From NCBI GenBank assembly GCA_964455285.1, contig CAYVVG010000009.1, positions 1 through 64,000 on the forward strand: 64,000 nucleotides of DNA. Direction: 5' to 3'. Below the pieces are notes generated by a model. That model ran no database searches, was not told where the DNA came from, and was given only the letters and a program-made list of their open reading frames with translations. How positions within the stretch are numbered: position 1 is the first letter of the stretch; the number at the start of each line of letters is the position of its first letter. Origin of the DNA: CAIVAT01 sp964455285 (GTDB lineage: Bacteria > Bacteroidota > Bacteroidia > Bacteroidales > FEN-979). This document shows, one piece after another, positions 53,038 to 59,883 of this stretch. Both the position numbers and the translations under genes were made by a program.

Positions 53038-53550
53038 TCAGTTGTAATTGACTGTCACGGTAAAGGGTGCCGGTGAGGAGTACAGGCCGGTGGGCTGAAG
53101 GGCGGCCACATTCAGGGTGGCACCCACCCGCAATTCCTGCGTGCCGGTCGGTCCGAGGTTCCCGACAGCGGGCGGATCGCTCGAAAAAAGGTTCACGGTC
53201 ATGATCTCCGATCCGCAGTTGACCGGCAGCGGGTCGGTGGGCAATGTGATGGCGTAAGTGACATTAGGGACGCCCGCCACCAGGAACTGCGCCGACGTGA
53301 CGGAACCCGGTGCCCCGGGAAGGTTGACGCCCCCATTTTGGGTGCGGGTGCCGTCGGGCGTGAGCACCACGGTACCCGGGTTAGACCCTGCGGCCACATT
53401 CCCGAAGTCCAGATCGATCGACTTGGTGATGGAGATCGGGTTGACAATGGTGGCCATGGCATTGGCCGACCCTGTTACCTGTGCCGATAAGGCAACAGGC
53501 AGGATAGCAAATAAAAATACAAGGCCGGTATGTCTTGTGGTTGGAGACAC
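53038..53550 (-). CDS. Secreted DUF4402 protein
   Basis: 170 residues. A signal peptide (about 1-23, ending LSA) is followed by the DUF4402 beta-sandwich: ATIVNPISITKSIDLDFGNVAAGSNPGTVVLTPDG and a C-terminal GATLNVAALQPTGLYSSPAPFTVTVNYN. DUF4402 proteins resemble pilin or coat subunits and often occur beside fimbrial chaperones, but none is present here. A TATCTTTG box lies at 53588-53595 on the minus strand, 37 nt upstream of the start. Confidence 0.9.
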   Translation of the reverse strand: MSPTTRHTGLVFLFAILPVALSAQVTGSANAMATIVNPISITKSIDLDFGNVAAGSNPGTVVLTPDGTRTQNGGVNLPGAPGSVTSAQFLVAGVPNVTYAITLPTDPLPVNCGSEIMTVNLFSSDPPAVGNLGPTGTQELRVGATLNVAALQPTGLYSSPAPFTVTVNYN

Positions 53551-53587
53551 TTGTCAGGTCTTTGTAATCCCTCCCGAATTGAGGGTG

Positions 53588-53595
53588 CAAAGATA
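53588..53595 (-). promoter_or_regulatory. -7 box TATCTTTG for the DUF4402 gene
   Basis: Exact TAnnTTTG on the minus strand, 37 nt before the ATG at 53550. Confidence 0.6.
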
Positions 53596-53747
53596 ACAGG
53601 ATTTTTCATACGAATCCGGCGAATTATTAACAATTTGCCTCATTATCAATGGCCTAAGCACAATGAACCCTTAACATATTCTTCCGTTTTATCCATAAAT
53701 TCTAAGATTTCCCGGAAGCCGTTGATTGATTGTTAGGGGAAAAAAAA

Positions 53748-53780
53748 GCTCCCGCCGGTTCATCCGAATGCGGCGGGAGC
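53748..53780 (-). terminator. Strong intrinsic terminator for the DUF6600 gene
   Basis: 10-bp perfect stem GCTCCCGCCG/CGGCGGGAGC with a 13-nt loop, followed on the minus strand by a run of T (complement of 53740-53747). Confidence 0.85.
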
Positions 53781-53815
53781 AATTGATACCGTTTGAATAC
53801 CGGTTTCGGGCCTGG

Positions 53816-55003
53816 TTACCGGTCGCCCTGCCCGCTGCGGGAAGCGCGCTTGGGAGCCTGTTTTTCCTCTTTTTTCGTGGTTCTTCCGCCGGATGCCGGG
53901 GAATTCTGTTCGCTGTTGCGGGAACGAATCTCCGTCGGGGTGGTAGTCTTACGTTCCGTTTTGCTGTCGCCTGAGCGCATGACCGGTTCGGTACGTTTGC
54001 GTTCAGTGCGTTCCCGTACCTCGACGGGAGGCCTGGAACGGGTTGTACGTTCGATGCGCGTACGGGTTGCCGGTTCGGGATTGGTTCCCTGCACGGCCGG
54101 CGGAGCAGTGCGGGTCGTCCGGTCCACCTTCCCGTTTTCTCCCTGCCGGGTCTTAGTTTCCGTACGGGTCGTCCGGGTCGTTGCAGACTCTTTGCGGACC
54201 TCTTCCGTGCTGCGGAACCGGGTGGGGCGGGTATCCTTTGATTCCCTGGAAACTTCCGGACGATAGACCTCGACGCGATCGCGACCAGCGAGACGGGTTC
54301 CCGGTCTTTCCGTATCGAGTATCTCCCTCGTGTGAACCCGGGTGGTGCTGTATCTTTCAACCTCCTTCACACGGGGTCCGTGGTACCAGTTCCCGTTGCC
54401 GTTATCATGGCCGCTGCGGCGGTCATACCGGGTATCGTTGATGATCGTAATGTGATTGACGATGACCGGGTGGTCGTGGTGATGCCAGATGTGAGCGTGC
54501 CAGTTGTGGTCGCAGAAGTGGCGGCGGGGAACGAAGACCCACCAGAAATCGGGAGGATATGCGTTTACGGCAAGGTTGATCGAAACTCCGGGAGCCATCG
54601 GGGCCCAGGCCCAGTAATCGTTGTATGAACCCCAGGTGACCCACGCGGGAGCCCATTCATAACCGGGTACCCACATCCAGCCCAGGTAATCGTCGAAGTA
54701 CCAGCGACCGTAATGGAAAGTGGCCCAGCCCCAGGGATAATCGGAAACCCAGGTCCATCCCAGTCCGGTATAGGCCCAGTTCCCTCCGGTGGAATAAGGG
54801 CGGAAGTCTTCGTTCATCCCGTCGGAGAAGGGACGCCAAACATAGCCGTAATCGGGCGTGTTGATCCATTCTCCGTAAGGGGAAAGTTCATCATAAAACC
54901 TCTGGATCGAAATCCGTCCGGGGACATTATGGTAGATCCGGTGAGCGTCGGCGGCGAGATTCGCCATCACCAGGAAAGCCAGGGCAATCATTATCTTTTT
55001 CAT
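53816..55003 (-). CDS. Secreted DUF6600 protein with charged low-complexity tail
   Basis: 395 residues. A signal peptide (about 1-20) is followed by a Trp/Tyr-rich domain (about 30-190: YDELSPYGEWINTPDYGYVWRP, WVSDYPWGWATFHYGRW, WMWVPGYEWAPAWVTWGSY) typical of DUF6600. The His-rich HFCDHNWHAHIWHHHDHP segment could bind metal. The last about 170 residues are almost only R, T, E, K, S and P (RTTRTETKTRQ and similar), probably disordered. Single gene with a strong terminator. Function unknown. Confidence 0.85.
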   Translation of the reverse strand: MKKIMIALAFLVMANLAADAHRIYHNVPGRISIQRFYDELSPYGEWINTPDYGYVWRPFSDGMNEDFRPYSTGGNWAYTGLGWTWVSDYPWGWATFHYGRWYFDDYLGWMWVPGYEWAPAWVTWGSYNDYWAWAPMAPGVSINLAVNAYPPDFWWVFVPRRHFCDHNWHAHIWHHHDHPVIVNHITIINDTRYDRRSGHDNGNGNWYHGPRVKEVERYSTTRVHTREILDTERPGTRLAGRDRVEVYRPEVSRESKDTRPTRFRSTEEVRKESATTRTTRTETKTRQGENGKVDRTTRTAPPAVQGTNPEPATRTRIERTTRSRPPVEVRERTERKRTEPVMRSGDSKTERKTTTPTEIRSRNSEQNSPASGGRTTKKEEKQAPKRASRSGQGDR

Positions 55004-55174
55004 GGCGGTTGATGTTAACGGTGATTGACTTTGTTCATTTCAGGGTATTGGATGGCGCCAATGCCCTGTCCGTTACAATCAACGTGCCAAAAAACAATAA
55101 ATGGTAAAAAGTGACGGGTGAGAAGCGGGCCCTGGTGAAAAAAGAAAATCGATGAACCGCTGATTAACAGATGA
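55004..55174. other. Intergenic region
   Basis: Between GH53 and the DUF6600 gene (both minus). Holds a GTGACGGGTGAG fragment (55111-55122) related to the GTGAC repeats, but here far from a stop codon. No gene seen. Confidence 0.4.
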
Positions 55175-56614
55175 TTAGTTCATCTTCAGATATTTTCCAG
55201 ACAGAGAATCATATACCTGGATGAGGCGTGTTGAATGACCGTCCCGGTCGAAGAGGCCGCTGCGATGGTTAAGCGGTTCCCATATACAACTCCCCCGTCC
55301 GAGGCGGCCGGGGGCTTCAAACCCGATGGCGGTCACCTCCGGCTTAAAATCGGAGTACTCGACGATATTGACGGGTTTTCCGTATCGCTCGGCCAGGGCC
55401 TTCACATTCCGGTCAAGGTCGTCGAGTGTGCCATGCCAGCGCGGATAATACGATAATCCGATGACATCAAACCTGACTTCGCGGGCGATCATGTTGTCGA
55501 GCCAGAAAACCGATTCGTCGTGCTGTCCGCCCAAGGCGATGTGCATCATCACCGGGATGACCGGGTCGGCTGCCGTCACGCCTTCCGCCCCCGCCCTCAG
55601 CAGTCCGGCAAGCTGGTCGGGCCGGCTGATATGACCTTCGGGCCAGAGAAGTCCGTGGTTTATCTCATTTCCGACCTGCACCATCGACGCCGGGGTGCCC
55701 TGTGCTTTCAATGCCCGCAGGACCCGTGTCGTGTAGGACCTTACCGAGTCTTTCAGCACTTCAAACGGGAGTGCCGACCAGGCCGCGGGTTTAAACTGCT
55801 GCTGGGGGTCGGCCCAGTAATCGCTGTAATGGAAGTCGAGCAGCAACTTCATTCCTGCATCGCTGATCCTCCGGGCCATGACCATCGTGTGGGCGAGATC
55901 GCAATACCCTTTCCCGGGTGAATATCCTTTGTCGTTTTCCGGGTTGACGAATATCCTCAGCCGGATATAGTTGAACCCGTGACTCTTCAACAAAGCCAGG
56001 GCGTCGGTCTTCTTCCCATTCTCGTAAAATACCGTGCCGCGTGCCTCGACTTCGGGGAGCCAGGAAATATCGGCGCCGATCATACTGTCGACGGGTTTCG
56101 CGGTCGGCTTCAGTTGATCCGCGGTGGGAGTTCTCATCGGGAACCCGGCCGGCAGCAGATGGATCTCGTGCGATCCGGGCCAGCATCTCCCCGAGCGGGC
56201 TTCTATTTTCACGGTGCCGGGTTTCACACCGGTGATGTACTGCAGCCGGCATACACCGTTTTCGAGACGGCAGGGATAATAATCCGCTCCCGATGTGTCC
56301 TGTTTCATCGACAGGGCAGCGCCATCGGGGTCTGTTACCTTCCCGCCGCCGGAAAGGTAGATCATGACTGAGTCGCCGGCATGGGCGATCTGCCTCCCAA
56401 GGCTGTCGGCCAGGGCGATCCGTACCGGTGTTCGGTCGGTCCCGTTGGCACAGAGCGTGGTGCTGTAGCAGGTCAGCATGACGGCGGCCGGAGTTCCTGA
56501 TTCCACATACCCTGACCGGGCGTATTTCCATTCGTGGTTTGGATTGGAATCACAGGCAACAACCGCCAGTAATCCGGGCAACAGGCAAAGAGAAAGAAGA
56601 CGGTTCATAGACAA
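55175..56614 (-). CDS. GH53 endo-beta-1,4-galactanase lipoprotein
   Basis: 479 residues. Lipobox VVAC (Cys21) predicts a surface or periplasmic lipoprotein. A bacterial Ig-like beta domain (about 30-160) is followed by the GH53 TIM barrel (about 170-475: ADISWLPEVEARGTVFYENGK, FNYIRLRIFVNPEND, LLLDFHYSDYWADPQQQ). The acid/base Glu is in QVGNEIN and the nucleophile Glu in NIVEYSD. Cleaves beta-1,4-galactan of pectin side chains. No SusC/SusD pair is nearby, so it is not part of a visible polysaccharide utilisation locus. Confidence 0.94.
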   Translation of the reverse strand: MSMNRLLSLCLLPGLLAVVACDSNPNHEWKYARSGYVESGTPAAVMLTCYSTTLCANGTDRTPVRIALADSLGRQIAHAGDSVMIYLSGGGKVTDPDGAALSMKQDTSGADYYPCRLENGVCRLQYITGVKPGTVKIEARSGRCWPGSHEIHLLPAGFPMRTPTADQLKPTAKPVDSMIGADISWLPEVEARGTVFYENGKKTDALALLKSHGFNYIRLRIFVNPENDKGYSPGKGYCDLAHTMVMARRISDAGMKLLLDFHYSDYWADPQQQFKPAAWSALPFEVLKDSVRSYTTRVLRALKAQGTPASMVQVGNEINHGLLWPEGHISRPDQLAGLLRAGAEGVTAADPVIPVMMHIALGGQHDESVFWLDNMIAREVRFDVIGLSYYPRWHGTLDDLDRNVKALAERYGKPVNIVEYSDFKPEVTAIGFEAPGRLGRGSCIWEPLNHRSGLFDRDGHSTRLIQVYDSLSGKYLKMN

Positions 56615-56940
56615 GGGATCTGGTATTTTCCCGTGAAGATAGAAATAATAGCGATACCGGGACCGGTTGTCCGGACAGCTCCGGGGGAAGGTGCAGGCTC
56701 CTTATCATCCGGGGCGATCAGCCATGGTCGGCGTCACCCTCCTCCTGATCCTTACGCGCTGCGGTAACTGAACGGGGTCAATAAAAATTTTTACACTTCT
56801 ATAATTTTTCCCTTATCTTTGCATTTATTTAGTCTGAATTAATGTCCTAACAAATTCATCGATTGACGTTGAATCCAACGATGGCTTAATCATTATCCAT
56901 TCAAACCAAACAGTATCCATTCAAATTAACATTCGAAACC
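56615..56940. other. Intergenic region between the GH53 and peroxiredoxin genes
   Basis: Holds the peroxiredoxin -7 box (56814-56821), a minus-strand TATCTTCA near-match before GH53, and a 12-bp direct repeat TATCCATTCAAA (56896-56907 and 56914-56925) in the leader. No gene seen. Confidence 0.5.
56814..56821 (+). promoter_or_regulatory. -7 box TATCTTTG for peroxiredoxin
   Basis: Exact TAnnTTTG with a leader of about 115 nt. TTATTTAGTCTGAATTAATG just downstream (56826-56845) resembles, weakly, the scoA palindrome. Confidence 0.55.
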
Positions 56941-57675
56941 ATGAAAAAATACATTGTCGTTGCCATTTTATTGATATCTGCCGCCATTCCGACATGGGCG
57001 CAGGAGAGCAAGACGGCGGGATTTCCCATGCTGGGGGAAGATGCTCCGTCGTTTTCGGCAGAATCAACCGAAGGTCCTGTAAATTTCCCGGGGGATTATT
57101 CGGGCAGCTGGAAGATCCTTTTCAGCCACCCGGCCGATTTTACCCCGGTATGTACTTCCGAGATCCTTGAACTTGCCGAAGCCCAGAAGGATTTTGAGAA
57201 ATTCAAGACCAGGCTGGTAGTTGTTTCAGTTGACCCGCTGGCCACCCATCGTGAATGGAAAAAAAGCATGGAGTCGATCCGGCTTTCTGACCGTGAACCT
57301 TCCACGATCGGTTTCCCGCTCGTTTCCGACGAGAACCTGGTCATCTCGAGGGCCTATGGCATGATCCATCCGAGCACCAGCTCGACCCGGGCGGTCAGGG
57401 GTGTTTTTATCGTTGACCCGAAGGACAAGATCCGGGCCATGTTCTATTACCCGATGAATATCGGCCGGAACACCGGGGAGATCCAGCGGACGCTGATCGC
57501 CCTGCAGACCGCCGACAAACAGGAGGTGATGACCCCCGCCAACTGGCAGCCGGGGGGTGACGTGCTGCTGCCCTTTGTCAAATCACCCGACGAAGCATCC
57601 CGGCTGATCTCGAAAGACGATCCGGACTATTATCAGCCCGTCTGGTACATGATGTACAAGAGAGGAACAAAATAG
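56941..57675 (+). CDS. Secreted 1-Cys peroxiredoxin
   Basis: 244 residues. A signal peptide (about 1-20, ending TWA) is followed by an AhpC/Prx6-type domain. The peroxidatic Cys71 sits in HPADFTPVCTSE. No second cysteine is present in the mature protein, so an outside thiol must reduce it. The long C-terminal extension (LLPFVKSPDEASRLISKDDPDYYQPVWYM) is Prx6-like. Reduces peroxides in the periplasm, unusual because most Prx6 members are cytoplasmic. Monocistronic, ended by the hairpin at 57742-57814. Confidence 0.93.
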   Translation: MKKYIVVAILLISAAIPTWAQESKTAGFPMLGEDAPSFSAESTEGPVNFPGDYSGSWKILFSHPADFTPVCTSEILELAEAQKDFEKFKTRLVVVSVDPLATHREWKKSMESIRLSDREPSTIGFPLVSDENLVISRAYGMIHPSTSSTRAVRGVFIVDPKDKIRAMFYYPMNIGRNTGEIQRTLIALQTADKQEVMTPANWQPGGDVLLPFVKSPDEASRLISKDDPDYYQPVWYMMYKRGTK

Positions 57676-57741
57676 AAACAACCCGTTAGATCAGGGTATT
57701 TCGACGAAAGGGTCGACGCATAAGCCATGATCAGATCAATG

Positions 57742-57814
57742 ACCGCGGAGACGCGGAGACGCAGAAAATTATCAACCATTTCATTGTTCTTTCCGTCTCT
57801 GCGTCTTTGCGGTT
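57742..57814 (+). terminator. Long repeat-built hairpin terminator for peroxiredoxin
   Basis: About 20-bp stem: ACCGCGGAGACGCGGAGACG (57742-57761) pairs with the segment around 57794-57813, with three G-U pairs, and is followed by a T-rich tail. Each arm is built of 8-bp units (GCGGAGAC / GTCTCTGC). The G-U pairs would be C-A mismatches on the other strand, so it favours plus-strand transcripts. Confidence 0.75.
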
Positions 57815-59270
57815 ATTTTTGACTTCTGACCAACCGGTTTTCCGGAAGAATCAAGGAGAAGATCACCGCCATGGCGAATGCGAACACGAAGCTGGCCAGC
57901 CTCTCCGACACACCGGTGGATGCCTCGAAGAAGTTCTTCCATACCACCGTCGAGAGGGTGCCGGCTATGAGCGAGGCGAACACCCCGGCGCGGGAAAATC
58001 GTTTCCAGAATAGCAACAGCAGCAGTGCCGGGCCGAAGGAGGATCCGATACCCGACCAGGCATAGGAGACCAGGCTGTACACGGTATCCTGCATCGTAAG
58101 GGCCAGCAGGATAGCCACCACGCTGACCGCCAGGGTCATCCCCTGATTCAGATAGAGCAGTTGTTTGGGAGAGGATCTCTTCTTAACCGCATTTCCGTAA
58201 AGGTCTTCGGTGATGGAGGCAGAGGATACGGTCACTTCCGACGATGCAGTCGACATCATTGCGGAGATCACTCCGGAGAGCAGGATTCCGGCGAGGATCG
58301 GGTTGACCAGGGTCACGACCATGACCGGCAGTATTTTTTCTGCATCCTCCGATAACCGGGCTGCATCTGCCCCCAGCAAGCCGGCTTTCACAAAAGCGAA
58401 GCCAAATATCCCGATCAGGATGGCACCTGCATAGGCCAGGAGTGTCCAAACCGAAGCCACCCATTGGGCATTCCGGACATCTTTTTTATTGCGGATGGCC
58501 ATCATCCGCGTCAGCAACTGCGGCTGGCCCGTATAGCCCAGCATCCAGCTCAATCCGCTCAGTATCAGGATTACTGCCGCAGACCCTGTTTTGCCGTGAG
58601 TGAGCGAAAGGTATTCGCTTCCGGCCGACTGGAGGGATGCGACGATTTCGACGTCGTTCGCCGAGGCAACGAAAAGGGCGATCACCGGAAAGGCTATGAG
58701 CGTGAAGATCATCAGGATCGCCTGGAAAATGTCGGTCACCACCACGGCGATGAAGCCGCCCATCACGCAGTAAACGGTCACCACTACCGAGCCGATCACC
58801 ACCCCCCAGAACGGATCGAGACCGAAAGTCTTGTTGAGCACCTTGCCCGCCCCGCTGAATTGGGCCGCGATGTAAAAAAGAAAGAAAAAAACGACAATGG
58901 CCGCCGAAAGCATTCCTATCGGTTTTTCAGCCCCGGGAAATTTCCTTGCCAGAAGGCTGGAGACAGTCATAGCCCCGGTTTTCTCTGTTTCGCTTCTCAA
59001 CCTTCCTGCCATCACCAGCCAGATGAACAGGATGCCGAGGACACAACCCAGGGCAACCCAGATGGTGCTGAGGCCGTCGGCATAAGCATGCCCTGTAAGA
59101 CCCAGCAGCAGCCACGCCGATTCACCGGTCGCCCTCTCCGACAAGGCAAGGGCGGGGCCTGAAAACCGTTTATTGCCCAGGATGAAATCGGCGCTGGTTT
59201 TTTCGCCCCGCGAGTACCACCAGGCGATGAAGAGGGTCAGGGCCAGGTACAGGATGAAGACGGTCAGCAT
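57813..59270 (-). CDS. Sodium:solute symporter (SSS family, PutP-like)
   Basis: 485 residues, about 13 TM segments. SSS signs: ERATGESAWLLLGLTGHAYADGLSTIWVALG near the N terminus, VVVTVYCVMGGFIAVVVTDIFQA, SGLSWMLGYTGQPQLLTRMMAIR, and the Na2-site region GVISAMMSTASSEVTVSSASITEDLY. Closest in style to proline/PutP transporters; substrate not certain. The ATG is directly preceded by a GATTGAGG array. In minus-strand order it follows the flavin reductase. Confidence 0.93.
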   Translation of the reverse strand: MLTVFILYLALTLFIAWWYSRGEKTSADFILGNKRFSGPALALSERATGESAWLLLGLTGHAYADGLSTIWVALGCVLGILFIWLVMAGRLRSETEKTGAMTVSSLLARKFPGAEKPIGMLSAAIVVFFFLFYIAAQFSGAGKVLNKTFGLDPFWGVVIGSVVVTVYCVMGGFIAVVVTDIFQAILMIFTLIAFPVIALFVASANDVEIVASLQSAGSEYLSLTHGKTGSAAVILILSGLSWMLGYTGQPQLLTRMMAIRNKKDVRNAQWVASVWTLLAYAGAILIGIFGFAFVKAGLLGADAARLSEDAEKILPVMVVTLVNPILAGILLSGVISAMMSTASSEVTVSSASITEDLYGNAVKKRSSPKQLLYLNQGMTLAVSVVAILLALTMQDTVYSLVSYAWSGIGSSFGPALLLLLFWKRFSRAGVFASLIAGTLSTVVWKNFFEASTGVSERLASFVFAFAMAVIFSLILPENRLVRSQK

Positions 59271-59315
59271 GATTTACGATTGGAGATTGAGGGATTGAAG
59301 ATTGAGGGATTGAGA
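59271..59315 (-). repeat. GATTGAGG/GATTGAA array abutting the symporter start codon
   Basis: Six 7- to 8-bp units on the plus strand (sense: TCAATCCC, TCAATCT), beginning at the base directly upstream of the ATG. Confidence 0.85.
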
Positions 59316-59350
59316 AAGGATGGATATTATGGATAGGGTGCTTTGACGCC

Positions 59351-59376
59351 GTGTTACCTTCTCACCCTGTTACCCC
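59351..59376 (-). repeat. GTAACAGG-type array at the flavin reductase 3' end
   Basis: Minus strand: GGTAACAG, GGTGAGAA, GGTAACAC with an 8-bp period. It encodes the last residues (GVTG) and the TGA stop at 59362-59364. Confidence 0.85.
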
Positions 59377-59865
59377 GTAGATCCCCAGAATTTCCCCGTA
59401 GTAAACCATGTGAAAATCATTTTTAGGGTAATATCGTTTAAGAATGGCGGGGTTCAGGGCGGAAGGATCGAGCAAGTGCTTATGGATGATCCGGCATTCA
59501 AAGTGCAGGATCGATTCGGCCAGGAAGAAGGCATTGGCTGACTTGCACTTTTCGGCATGGAGCCCGGCTGCCGCCAGTTTGTCGATATCCCGTCCCGAGC
59601 GGGTCCCGCAGAGATCGAGGGCAGTTTTCAGATGTTCGGGCAGCACGCAGACGGAGAAATCGGTCACGGCTTCCATCTTTTCATAAGTGTAGCGGACGGG
59701 GCGGACCATGACCGTCAGCACGGGGCGGTTCCAGATATGGCCGAAGGTGGCCCAACCGATGGTCATCGGGTTGGGCAGGTCGCCGGCCACCAGCAGGATT
59801 CCGTCGCCAGCCAGGGGGTCAAGGGTGCTGCTGAATGCTTCGGAAAGGGTCAATGACTGACGCAT
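59362..59865 (-). CDS. Flavin reductase-like FMN-binding protein
   Basis: 167 residues. Split-barrel flavin reductase fold: GILLVAGDLPNPMTIGWATFGHIWNRPVLTVMVRPVRYTYEKMEAVTDFSVCVLPE is the FMN-binding part, and HFECRIIHKHLLDPSA lies near the C terminus. Reduces free or bound flavin with NAD(P)H; family members also act as ferric reductases. The T9SS protein gene lies 18 bp upstream and the symporter 91 bp downstream. Last residues and stop come from the GTAACAGG array. Confidence 0.9.
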   Translation of the reverse strand: MRQSLTLSEAFSSTLDPLAGDGILLVAGDLPNPMTIGWATFGHIWNRPVLTVMVRPVRYTYEKMEAVTDFSVCVLPEHLKTALDLCGTRSGRDIDKLAAAGLHAEKCKSANAFFLAESILHFECRIIHKHLLDPSALNPAILKRYYPKNDFHMVYYGEILGIYGVTG

Positions 59866-59883
59866 AGTAGGAGAATTTTAACA

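Noticed and set aside
55175..56614. Polysaccharide utilisation locus around GH53
   Set aside because: No SusC/SusD genes or regulator nearby; the enzyme is isolated.
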